A stretch of DNA of 64,000 nt from Adiantum capillus-veneris (lineage: Eukaryota > Streptophyta > Polypodiopsida > Polypodiales > Pteridaceae): contig CM043959.1 in NCBI GenBank assembly GCA_014529385.2, forward strand, positions 91,181,529 to 91,245,528. The letters run 5' to 3'. The position numbers were made by a program, and so were the translations under genes. The stretch's first letter is position 1. Each line of letters starts with the position of its first letter. The notes beneath the pieces were generated by a model, which saw only the letters and a program-made list of their open reading frames with translations, had not been told where the DNA came from and did no database searches. Shown here piece by piece: positions 22,444-31,545 of the stretch.

Positions 22444-24810
22444 ATGCCTTTTGGCTTGACTAATGCACCAGCTACGTTCAATCGTTTGATGGAGAAAATT
22501 TTTAGACCATATCGAAAATTCACTGGAGTGTTCTTCGATGATATCATCATCTACTCCAAGTCTTTGGAGGAACATAAGCAACATCTCCAAGTGATTTTTC
22601 AAGCCTTGAGGGAGAACAAACTTTTTCTCAACCAAAAGAAAAGTGAATTCTTCCTTCAAGAGATTCAATATCTAGGCCATATTATCTCTCACGATGGTAT
22701 TCGTATGGATCCATCAAAGTTAGAGGTAATAAAATCATGGCCTAACCCAAGGAATCTACATGAGCTAAGAAGATTTATTGGTATGTGTGCATACTATAGA
22801 CGCTTCATAGCAAAATTCTCTCAAGTGGCAGGACCACTACACGACTTAACCAAGAAGAACGTTAAGTTTGTATGGACTGCTAAGGAGCAAAATGCTTTTG
22901 AAAAACTCAAAGAGAAGCTTACTTCCCAACCAGTCCTTGTGCTTCCGGATCTCTCAAAGCCCTTTGAGGTCCAATGTGATGCTTGTGGTGATTGCCTTGG
23001 AGCGGTTTTGCTTCAAGAAGGGCATACCATAGCATATGAGAGTCGAAGGCTCAATGGTGATGAACGAGTCTTGGGCATTTATGAGAAAGAGCTTTTAGCT
23101 GTTCTACATGCCCTAGACACATGGAAGCACTACCTATTGGGGACTCCATTTATCCTACGAACCGACCACCAAAGTCTCAAGTATTTCATGACGCAAACCA
23201 AGCTTTCTGACAAACAAATGAGGTGGGCAAATTTTCTTTCGCAATTTAATTTTCATATTGCTCACATAGCTGGTAAGCACAATCAAGTTGCCGATGCACT
23301 TTCACGACGACCAAAAGTTAATGCGGTGTCTATAGCTACTCACAATGATCTATCCTCTATGATAGATGAGTATGCTACTAACCCTGACTTTAGAGACATA
23401 ATGTCAGCCCTTGCTTTGGGGAAGAAAGAGGAACCATTCACCTTGCAGGATGGTTATCTTCTTCACGGCAATAGGCTATGTGTTACCCATTCCCTTCGTG
23501 AGAAGGTTATGTATGAATCCCATGCTCCTCCATATGCAGGGCATAGAGGTATTCAACCTACTCTCCGAGGAGTAGAGACGTATTTCTATTGGCCTACCAT
23601 GAAAGTGGACATACAAGAGTATGTTTCAAAATGTGTAGTATGCCAAAAGACCAAGTATGATAGAGGGAAGCAACCTGGATTACTCCAGCCATTGCCTATT
23701 CCAAATTCACCATGGGAGAGTATATCCATGGATTTCATCTTTGGATTACCCAAGTCTATCCATGGGAATACAGGAATATGGACAATAGTCGACAGGTTTA
23801 GCAAGCAAGCACATTTTATTCCTGTCAAAAAGACTATTAAGGCACATCAAATGGCAACTCTCTTCATATCTCAGATTTTCAAACACCATGGATTACCCAC
23901 ATCCATCGTGTCAGATAGAGATCCTAGAATGACCAGTAATTTCTGGAAAGGTCTCTTTGAAAATCTAGGAACAAGATTGAATTTCTCTTCGGCCTATCAC
24001 CCACAAACGGATGGCCAAAGTGAGATAGCCAATCTTACGATACTCGATCTACTCAAGACTTATGTTACCGAAGTAGATCAACGCTCACAATGGGAAAAGT
24101 ATTTACCGCTAGTAGAGTATGCCTACAATAATACTGTACATACTTCTACGGGCAAAGCACCTTTCGAGATCATAGAAGGAAGACCTAAAAGTCCCTTGCT
24201 ACTGAAAGTACATGGGAAAATCTTCGCCGCCGATGAGTATAGCCGTGACCTACAAGAATCTTTTCAAAAGATTAGGGAGGCTATAGCCATCTCTCAACAA
24301 AGGCAAAAAGCTGCTGCTGATAAGCATAGAAGAGCCTTAATGTTCAAAGAAAATGATTGGGTCTTACTCAAGTTTCCTAAGGCTCGATTAAGGCAAACGA
24401 CGGGCAAAAATCCTACGGGCCATCAAAAGTATTATGCTAAACTAGCAAAAAGATACTATGGTCCTTTCCAAATCTTGAAGCCTATCAATGAGACAGCTTA
24501 TCAACTCAAGTTGCCCAACCATTGGCTTATACACAATGCCTTTCATGTAAGCTTACTTAAGCCCTACAAAGGAGAGCCACCAATTGAACCAATTATTGAA
24601 GACCCTCCTGAAGTTGAAGACCAAGAAGAGGTGCTACAACCCGAAGCTATCCTTCGGCATGAAGACAAGGTACTACGACATGGTAAGATTATCCGACGGT
24701 ATCTTATTAAGTTAAAAAATTATCCTTTTGAAGATGCTAAATGGATGCAAGGAGTACAACTTAAGGATAGTATGAACCTTGTCAATGCTTACAATGTTAC
24801 ATTAGAGTAA
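22444..24810 (+). CDS. B2 pol: RT (C-terminal part), RNase H, integrase, chromodomain-like tail
   Basis: 788 codons without a stop. The ORF starts at the methionine of the RT motif MPFGLTNAPATF, which is not a natural start. RT: VFFDDIIIYSK, catalytic Asp pair at residues 32-33. RNase H: FEVQCDACGDCLGAVLL, YEKELLAVLHAL, RTDHQSLKYF and KHNQVADALSRR. Integrase: zinc region with AGHRG and CVVCQKTK, then catalytic residues in SMDFIFGLP, SDRDPRMTS and TDGQSEIAN. The last 60 residues (PEAILRHEDKVLRHGKIIRR, YLIKLKNYPFEDAKW) resemble a chromodomain, which in chromoviruses steers integration to heterochromatin. The RT N-terminus is missing because of the copia fragment, so RT is probably inactive although the rest is intact. 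Confidence 0.9.
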   Translation: MPFGLTNAPATFNRLMEKIFRPYRKFTGVFFDDIIIYSKSLEEHKQHLQVIFQALRENKLFLNQKKSEFFLQEIQYLGHIISHDGIRMDPSKLEVIKSWPNPRNLHELRRFIGMCAYYRRFIAKFSQVAGPLHDLTKKNVKFVWTAKEQNAFEKLKEKLTSQPVLVLPDLSKPFEVQCDACGDCLGAVLLQEGHTIAYESRRLNGDERVLGIYEKELLAVLHALDTWKHYLLGTPFILRTDHQSLKYFMTQTKLSDKQMRWANFLSQFNFHIAHIAGKHNQVADALSRRPKVNAVSIATHNDLSSMIDEYATNPDFRDIMSALALGKKEEPFTLQDGYLLHGNRLCVTHSLREKVMYESHAPPYAGHRGIQPTLRGVETYFYWPTMKVDIQEYVSKCVVCQKTKYDRGKQPGLLQPLPIPNSPWESISMDFIFGLPKSIHGNTGIWTIVDRFSKQAHFIPVKKTIKAHQMATLFISQIFKHHGLPTSIVSDRDPRMTSNFWKGLFENLGTRLNFSSAYHPQTDGQSEIANLTILDLLKTYVTEVDQRSQWEKYLPLVEYAYNNTVHTSTGKAPFEIIEGRPKSPLLLKVHGKIFAADEYSRDLQESFQKIREAIAISQQRQKAAADKHRRALMFKENDWVLLKFPKARLRQTTGKNPTGHQKYYAKLAKRYYGPFQILKPINETAYQLKLPNHWLIHNAFHVSLLKPYKGEPPIEPIIEDPPEVEDQEEVLQPEAILRHEDKVLRHGKIIRRYLIKLKNYPFEDAKWMQGVQLKDSMNLVNAYNVTLE

Positions 24811-25156
24811 GCAAATGTACAAATTTCTTTTAAATAACTCATGTTTTTGTCTTATATGACTAGTCCTCTTTTTAATTGTGCACAAAATTTAACTAGTATG
24901 CATGCTTAGAATCATGTTTGTGATGACGACGTCTCTCAAACACCAAGTAGAATTTGTCACTCTACTTTGGGAGAATAAAATGGACTAAAGAGCAGACATG
25001 CTTGCGGCAGCTATGTCTCCCAAGCACCAAATGGATTAGTCATCCATCTTGGAAAGATGTCATAGGGTAAAAAGGGATCCTTTACCCGCTAAGTACGATT
25101 GACTAATGACTAAGACTTTATCTTTTCTACCTCATAGTCGAGGACGACTATGATTT

Positions 25157-25170
25157 CAAGAGAGAGGTAA
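25157..25170 (+). other. Polypurine tract of B2
   Basis: CAAGAGAGAGGTAA sits directly before the 3' LTR start TGTCATAAAATC. The same arrangement occurs in B1 at 13353-13365. Confidence 0.75.
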
Positions 25171-26795
25171 TGTCATAAAATCTAATATCTAACTAACCCA
25201 AATGATTTTCTCATATTAAATTGATCACTTAATGTGGGAGAATAAACGGGAACAAGTGTTAAGATATAGGTATGTGCTTATAGATCTATCTCAACACGGG
25301 GCCAATGGTGAAGGGGCCCAAAAGGGAGATGGTCTATCAAAGAGCAAGGCTAACCAATGGAGCATAAGACCTTAGGGTTAGCTTCATTGAAGACCTCCAA
25401 TAAATGTGTGTAAAAGTCCTTTGACCTTAAGTAAGCTAGGGCTGAGCTTGAGGTGGGAACCCGCCCAAGCTTGAGGTGCTTGTCATGCTTGAGGTGCTTG
25501 TCATGCTTGAGGTGTTTTTCATGCTTGAGGTGCTTGATTAAGATGCTTGAGGTGCTTGAGGTGCTTGACTGGCTCCATGCTTGAGGTGCTTGACTTGCTG
25601 CATGATTAAAGTACTTGAGGTGCCTTGAGAAGCTTGCCTGAGATGCTTGTGGGAACACTCCCTAGTTCAAGTGCTTTGTCATGCTTGGTGAGTAAGGTGC
25701 TTGATCACCTAAAAGCATTCCTACAAGAGGGGGGACGAGCCCTTTTCCTAGGGGCTAGAGAGAGAACACCCACTCACACACACAAGGGAAGCCCAACTTG
25801 AAGAGGCAGCAAGGACACATGTCAGGCCCCTACCCATGTTACCTTCATGTGTTGCTTGAAGCCTATTGGCTAGGCTTCAAAGGGGTCCAATGATAAATTA
25901 CATGAATTATCTAATTGTTTTAGCATTTATCAAGTCCTCTCTCTCAAAGGGGAAAGGGGGACACTTGTCCCAAGGCTACCCATGTTGCTTGTAATGGCTC
26001 TTGCTTGTGATTGGCTAGGCCTGGAAGGGTCCAATGAGCTTCAGGCATGAGCTACAAGGGGGGGTCGACCCAAGCAAGCTACGGGGGTGCCTAGGGGGTA
26101 TACTCACCCACACACACTCACAAGCACTCTCATTGTGTGATATGCAAAGTGCAAGAGCTCCCTCTCCAAGCAAGTAGAGGTTGAGAGCCTACACCAACAC
26201 TCTTGGCTATGGAGTGCAAATCCAACCAAGAGCCATGCTTCAATGCTTAAGCTTGCCATATCCTTCTTCTTCATTACTATGCTATTATGTATGCTAGCAA
26301 CAAGAGTATGATAAGTGAGGAACTAATTCTTTCTCCTACGAAATGTTTCTTCTTCCTCTTCCCTACCCTCATTCCCTGCTAGCTCTCTCCACCTTCGAAG
26401 GTGTTTGAGGTCTTGGGACTGAGGCTTGGGATAGTTAAAGCTTTCTTCAAGTTTATGTTATGTTTGTGGTGCATGAAGCCTTCCATCTTCATGGCATCAC
26501 CTAGGTCACAAGGAACACAAAGACTGTATTGTAACAAGTCTCTCTTTATGGGAGAAATCATAATACAAATGCCTATTGGAGGGGGGACCGGCTCCACATA
26601 AATCCGGTCCTCAATTGTTGTCATGTTCTCTAAACTCTCTCTCTTGCAAAAGTATTGTCTATGCCAAGTTAACTAATTGCTATGATTATGTTGCTATCTT
26701 CAATTATGTCTACCCGCTATGCTCACAAAATCATTTCTTGAAAGTACTCTCATTAAATTCCGCTATTCTCAAATTGAATAGGCAAATTCCATTAC
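25171..26795 (+). repeat. 3' LTR of B2
   Basis: About 1.6 kb, TGTCATAAAATC to CCATTACA, colinear with the LTRs at 13366 and 17420. It carries the clearest CTTGAGGTGCTTG minisatellite, listed separately. Confidence 0.85.
25436..25640 (+). repeat. LTR minisatellite, CTTGAGGTGCTTGTCATG-type units
   Basis: Around ten irregular units built on GCTTGAGGTGCTTG with linkers TCAT, ACTGG or ATTAAG. A shorter version lies in the B1 LTR (about 13790-13880), while the 5' LTR of B2 has only traces near 17850-17900. It is therefore an unstable array inside the LTR of this family. Confidence 0.8.
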
Positions 26796-26796
26796 A

Positions 26797-27079
26797 CTCT
26801 GTGTCTTCCTCTCCGAACATTAAGTCTCTCTCTCTCTCTCTCTCTGATAAACTAAGCAGATAAAGTTCTTTGTGGGCTTATTATTATACTTGGAATGCCT
26901 TAATTGCATGACGTGGGCTGGGAGAGCGACAAGAGCAGGCGAAGGGGTAAGTCGATTGAAAAGTTAATTTGAGTGCGTCACTTTTTCCAAGTTGAGACTA
27001 TCTTTTGCTCTCTTGTTCAATCTCAATGGGGGCTAGCGTCCGCACTGGCAAGGGGCTCTGTGTCTTCCTCTCCGAACAT

Positions 27080-27173
<94 letters not shown>

Positions 27174-27178
27174 GCGCG
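26797..27178. repeat. Duplicated 29-bp segment with composite (CT)n(CA)n(CG)n tract
   Basis: A segment starting CTCTGTGTCTTCCTCTCCG occurs at 26797-26825 and again at 27058-27086, each followed by CT repeats. The second continues as about (CT)25, (CA)18 and (CG)4 to 27178. The first copy begins right at the end of the B2 3' LTR. The 230 bp between have no recognised coding content. Confidence 0.85.
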
Positions 27179-27711
27179 CTTTCAATTGGTAAAGCGCTGG
27201 GAGTTTTAAAATAAAATTCATTAGGTGTAAGATGTCTTTGTTTCTTTCAACACGTCATCTTTGGCCACCAAGGACAAGCTCTCTGTAGCACCGTTAATGC
27301 AGGCAGACTTGATGCATGCGTAATGTGCTTGCACAACCGCACACACAACTTTCTCCACTTCTTATTGCTGATAATAATTGGGACGTTTGCATCTAGTCGT
27401 TACCTTTGAAACCTTCAGGTTCTTTAGTTGAAGAGGTTGATGATGCAAATGCCTCTCCAAGATTTGGACGACAACATAGAAAGACTTAGCAGCGGACGAC
27501 TTCTTATATTGGACAATTTGGCATTTTGTATAAGCACCAGGAGAGGGGCGGCGGTTTGGGGGAGGGGGGATTTGGCTATGGGAAGACATCCAATAACCAA
27601 CACTTGCCAATATGAATAAAAATTTTCCCCGATAATGGATGGCGCTCTAGTAGCTTTTGTCGAACAACTTCACCAATCATATGAGCAGCATGCACACTAA
27701 GACATGGATCC

Positions 27712-27751
<40 letters not shown>

Positions 27752-28062
27752 GCGTTTCTTATGCCCAAGTGCTAGCGCCCACAAATCATCCGTGTGTGTG
27801 TACTATGTGTGGATTGTGAGCGCTAGCGCTCAGAGGGGGCTTTGGGCTACTTGAGAGGGTGCTCTCTCTCTCGCCTTCCTTCACGCGAGGATGCTCTTGC
27901 TCGTGCACGTAGGCTGCCTGTGAGAGTGGAGGTGATGATTGAGCAAGAGAAGCCCGCAGGGAAAACGCCGTAGGAAGTGGCAACGCCCAGCTAGCTGTGC
28001 TGGCACCTTACAACTGTTCACATGTAAGCGAAGCGCCATGAAGGAAAGCCTACCTCGTCGAC
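27179..28062. other. Intergenic, microsatellite-rich, nothing coding recognised
   Basis: Holds a (CT)n tract at 27715-27749, a GT-rich patch near 27791, and a 16-bp perfect palindrome (TGAGCGCTAGCGCTCA) at 27817-27832. Short GCTAGCGC-like words recur beside the CT tracts. No domain was recognised in any frame. Confidence 0.5.
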
Positions 28063-29135
28063 ATGACGAGAGAATTGTTTGGTAACCTAGAGTCTGTAGG
28101 CCAAGCTCCTCCCTATTCATTCCAGCAGTACATTAAGGTCAACAATGTCATTGTTTGCCCCATCCGCATATTGGAATCGACCTTCTTTGGCAGTGAAGCC
28201 TCAACACCTAATCATAAGCCTACCTTTGCCTTCCCCGCATAGCGATCATAACATCTTTGTGTTCAACAAGACCCACTGGCCAGCTTCAACTACCTTACTC
28301 AGCTCGTTTCTGCAGGTCCAACTAGTTATGGCCAGCATTATGCCGCTCCAAGCACATATAGATCATGCAGATTCAACAACCCTGTGCCCTCGGCTATCCT
28401 TCAATGTTCATGGAAATGATATGCAGCAGTCCCCATTCCTAATTCTCAAGATTCACACCAATTCTTCTCCGCGCTGTTTGCCAGTGCAGCAGCAAGCCAG
28501 GCAGAACCGGAAAGGAGTATCGGAGACCTTTCAAACCCTGGTTATATTTTGCAGATCATCAAGCTGGAGGATACTTCGGATGCTTGCCGATGTGATATTT
28601 CGTACAATCGACCCATGGCAGAGGTCTGTTCTAGTGCTACTGAAACAGAAAATATCAGATTTCAATCGATCATCTCTCTCTCTTTGTATCTCCCTTCCAC
28701 CCACCCTCCAAGTGCGCTTCGAAAAATGCTAGCAGACCTCTCTTACGGGCAGCATATCAAATCGGAGTTGGTCCCTCCAGCTCATCCCCATCACTATCCA
28801 CCATTGGGATGGCCATCAGTTCCGCATTTGCAGGACCAGGTTGTACATGCTAACCCATATTCAACAGCATTCTGGGTACGACAACTTCAAGGATCACTGC
28901 CACAGGAATGTTACAGTAGCTATTTGCAGTATCAGGGCCAAAGGATCCTGCATGCCCATACCCTCATACAATCTCTCTAAATGGAGGGTCTTTGGTGCTT
29001 GACACTGCCAGGGGTGAGCTTGTGAATGCTTCAAAGATGACACCAAAGGAAATTCTCGAGGCCAAGGCCTTGGCATCCTCTAAAAGCCACAGTCATGCTG
29101 AGAGGCACCGTCGGGAGCGCATCAGCACTCACGCG

Positions 29136-29142
<7 letters not shown>
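28063..29142 (+). pseudogene. bHLH transcription factor fragment, frameshifted and cut off in the basic region by a GA tract
   Basis: The 3' end reads VNASKMTPKEILEAKALASS, then KSHSHAERHRRERISTH. This is the basic region of a plant bHLH factor with the DNA-contact trio His, Glu, Arg (HxxxExxxR) intact. The AKALA...KSHSEAERRRRERI type recalls the bHLH30/AKS-like group. Helix 1 is lost: after ISTHASE the sequence becomes (GA)n. Upstream text rich in P, Y, Q, S and H (for example PAHPHHYPPLGWPSVPHL; VSAGPTSYGQHYAAPSTY in another frame) fits the N-terminal part, starting near ATG 28063 (MTRELFGNLESVGQ). It contains stops and at least two frameshifts. It cannot dimerise and is a relic or captured fragment. 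Confidence 0.75.
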
Positions 29143-29197
<55 letters not shown>

Positions 29198-29250
29198 ACA
29201 CACACACGCGTACGCTTACACAATAGTGGGGGCTAGCCCTTGGTGATACG

Positions 29251-29299
<49 letters not shown>
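29139..29299. repeat. (GA)n tracts flanking a CA-rich spacer
   Basis: GA dinucleotide runs at about 29139-29190 and 29250-29299 are separated by a CACACGCG-rich spacer and a GGGGGCTAGCCC word. ORFs read from these runs are low complexity and were not annotated. Confidence 0.9.
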
Positions 29300-29302
<3 letters not shown>

Positions 29303-29474
29303 GGAGGGATTGCCTATAAAAAGGCATTTAAGCTTTAACTTTTTTCTCAAATTAAAATTCCAAGAGATTGACTCATTGAGGATGGGAGGGATTGCCTATA
29401 AAAAGGCATTTACTCTTTAACTTTTTCTCTCAAATTAAAATTCCAAGAGATTGACTCATTTTTTTCAAGGTGAG

Positions 29475-29551
<77 letters not shown>

Positions 29552-29644
29552 GATGGGAGGGATTGCCTATAAAAAGGCATTTAAGCTTTAACTTTTTTTC
29601 TCAAATTAAAATTCCAAGAGATTGACTCATTTTTTTCAAGGTGA

Positions 29645-29711
<67 letters not shown>

Positions 29712-29720
29712 CACACACAC
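29299..29720 (+). repeat. Three direct copies of a ~85-bp module with GCCTATAAAAAGGC, linked by (CT)n(CA)n tracts
   Basis: Modules begin GATGGGAGGGATTGCC at 29299, 29381 and 29552. Each contains GCCTATAAAAAGGC, an imperfect palindrome with a TATA-like centre, and ends near AAGAGATTGACTCATT. Copies 2 and 3 run on into TTTTTTTCAAGGTGAG(T/C)ATC and then (CT)n(CA)n. A diverged fourth copy lies at about 37753-37803, on the far side of the CACTA element. No coding capacity. Confidence 0.85.
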
Positions 29721-29889
29721 CCACACATGTGCATCCATAATGTCGGCGCTAGTGCCTAGTTTGGAAATATGACAGAGAGACTGAGAGCTATGGAGAAAGA
29801 GAGCGAGATTAAAATAGCAAGTATTGCACTACAAGAGGCTCTTGACATTAGCGACGCTCACACAGCGACGCTCAAAAAAAAAAATTCCC

Positions 29890-30008
29890 GGCGTCGCTAT
29901 GAGCGTCGCAAATTTACAAAGAAATTTGCGACGCTCATAGCGACGCCAGCTGGGGTAAAAAAAATAACCGAGCGCGCCCAAAAACTCAGATCTCAGATCT
30001 GAGTTTTT
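29890..30008. repeat. Two hairpins in the left subterminal region of E1
   Basis: Arms 29890-29915 and 29922-29947 are a perfect 26-bp inverted repeat with a six-base loop (ACAAAG); the arm carries GGCGTCGCTATGAGCGTCGC. A second inverted repeat, 29980-29993 with 29995-30008, has 14-bp perfect arms (AAAAACTCAGATCT) and a one-base spacer. The first puts two GCGTCGCTA-type subterminal motifs in opposite orientation. Confidence 0.95.
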
Positions 30009-30039
30009 CGACGCCCTCAAGCAAAGAGCAGGTAACGCT

Positions 30040-30229
30040 CTCCCTCACTCTCTCTCTCTCTCTCTCTCTCTCTTTTTCTTTTACACACACACACACACAC
30101 ACACGAGGAGAGGAAGGAGAGCCAGGTATGCTCCTTCCCTCTCCTCATTCTCATGTTCCCTTCCCCTCTTTCTCTCTCCCTCTCTCTCTCTCTCACACAC
30201 ACACATACACACACACACATAGTGTTTTT

Positions 30230-30266
<37 letters not shown>

Positions 30267-30480
30267 TGCAAAAACGCACACACATACATAAACAAAGAAT
30301 GCACACACACATTGAGAGAGAAAAAGAGAGAGAGAGCATGCATAAACAAAAAACGCACGCATTGAGAGAGGAAAAGAGAGAGAGAACATGCATAAACAAA
30401 AAACGCACACATTGAGAGAGGAAAAGAGAAAGAAAACATGCATACGATCCAAAAAAAACGCACACACATTGAGAGAGAAA
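30040..30480. repeat. Microsatellites and a ~50-bp tandem repeat inside E1
   Basis: CT and CA runs occupy 30045-30210 and a GA run about 30228-30268. From 30287 four units begin at 30287, 30341, 30391 and 30441 (period 54, 50, 50), with CATAAACAAA, CGCAC and ATTGAGAGAG blocks. Long low-complexity ORFs on both strands here are products of the repeats. Confidence 0.85.
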
Positions 30481-30748
30481 GAAAGAGAAACTAAGGGAGC
30501 GTCGTAGGAAACTAATTAAAATTAAAAGACCTAAAGATCTAGCCGACGAGGAGTTGAACTGAAGACCTATTATTCAAGAGAGAAATGGCATAATCAATCT
30601 ATCATACTTGGCATGGGTGATAGAAAGGTTATACCATTTATCTCTTTTTATTGACACACACATCCACACACGCGCACACACACAGAAGAAGAGAGTTATA
30701 ACGTCGTAGGAAACTATCTTAAAAGACGTTAAAGATTAGGTTATATGT

Positions 30749-31106
30749 AGACTTACATTAAATTAGATTTAGGTTTATTTTTAACTAGATTTACGTTTAT
30801 TTAAGCTAGATTTAGATTTACGTTATATTAGATTAGATGCGGGTCTCCATAGACTGCGATGCCTGCATGAAGCGGGTGAAGAAAGCCCTCAATGGAATAT
30901 AGGGTATTGCTGCCTTCACTCATGGTGGGCTCCGTCGATCCAAAAGTACTGGTGAAATGTCTTCAGAAGATAGGGAAGAAGGTGGATCTTCAGGGCGGCA
31001 AGAGTCACTACATCCCCGACACAATGACCATCTAGACAACCTCTAGTCATTAGACTTACGTTAAATTAGATTTAGCTTTATTTTTAGTTAGATTTACGTT
31101 TATTTA
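30749..31106. repeat. Direct repeats flanking the captured HMA domain
   Basis: A 55-bp segment starting AGACTTAC(A/G)TTAAATTAG at 30749-30803 recurs at 31052-31106 with about four differences. The two copies bracket the HMA fragment at 30840-31035. Further TTTAGATTTACGTTA-type words extend both sides. Confidence 0.85.
30840..31035 (+). pseudogene. Heavy-metal-associated (HMA) domain fragment captured in E1
   Basis: First frame: RVSIDCDACMKRVKKALNGI, stop (TAG), then GIAAF. This matches the start of a plant HIPP/HPP-type HMA fold, with the metal-binding CxxC (Cys-Asp-Ala-Cys). Second frame: MVGSVDPKVLVKCLQKIGKK, VDLQGGKSHYI, then TAG at 31033. This matches the second half of the domain (GxVDPxxLxxxLxKxGKK). 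A small deletion joins the halves in different frames. HMA domains bind soft metal ions; this one is broken. It lies upstream of TNP2 in the same orientation, and such capture of host exons is well known for CACTA elements. Confidence 0.8.
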
Positions 31107-31420
31107 GATTTACGCTTATTTACGTTAGATCGAGTCCACGCAAAGAATTACTTACGGTTTAGGGTTTAGAGTTAGACGAACAGTGAAAAGATCTACTGTG
31201 AAAAGATGTTAAGATGAAGTGAAGTGCTACAGCTAGAGAAGAGGCAAAGGGATTTTGTCCACTACATGCAGTATCATGTAGACGTGGGTGTCTAGATTTC
31301 TTGTACCCACAAATATAGGTATTGACCAATAAAGACGAGATTATAACCCGGTGGTTCTGATCTCCGTGCACCTCTAGACCGAGGTGTGCGGGGATTGGAC
31401 ATGACTAGAGAATGTGAGGT

Positions 31421-31472
<52 letters not shown>

Positions 31473-31545
31473 AAGAGAGATAAGACGAAGAATGCCAATA
31501 GAATATTAAATTTGTTGTCCAGGTTATAAGTTTTTTATCCTCATT
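31036..31545. other. E1 region before TNP2
   Basis: Holds the right-hand direct repeat (to 31106), an unrecognised A/T- and G-mixed stretch, and a GA run at 31424-31474. This is where a TNP2 promoter or 5' exon would lie, but I see no clear TATA box or domain. Confidence 0.4.

Larger units (their letters stand above)
17420..26795 (+). mobile_element. Chromovirus copy B2 (Ty3/gypsy) with both LTRs and an embedded copia fragment
   Basis: 5' LTR 17420-19040, primer site 19042-19054, broken gag-protease 19456-21213, copia pol fragment 21214-22425, pol ORF 22444-24810, polypurine tract 25157-25170, 3' LTR 25171-26795. A C-terminal chromodomain-like segment places it in the chromovirus branch. No target duplication is seen: AGAAG precedes the 5' LTR and CTCTG follows the 3' LTR. 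So at least one edge was rearranged, or the LTRs were brought together by recombination between copies. Confidence 0.85.

Noticed and set aside
22444-24810. Calling the B2 pol ORF a complete, functional polyprotein
   Set aside because: The RT N-terminal part is missing and the ORF begins at an internal methionine of the RT palm.
25436-25640. CRISPR-like array of CTTGAGGTGCTTG units
   Set aside because: Units are contiguous, variable and lie inside an LTR; it is a minisatellite.
17415-26800. Target site duplication for B2
   Set aside because: AGAAG and CTCTG do not match, and shifting the LTR end to CCA gives TTACA, also without a match.
27770-29760. Helitron carrying the bHLH fragment, from GCGCTAG words followed by CTAG
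   Set aside because: The GC hairpin words occur at several places beside CT tracts, there is no convincing TC start or spaced hairpin before CTRR, and no Rep/helicase gene.
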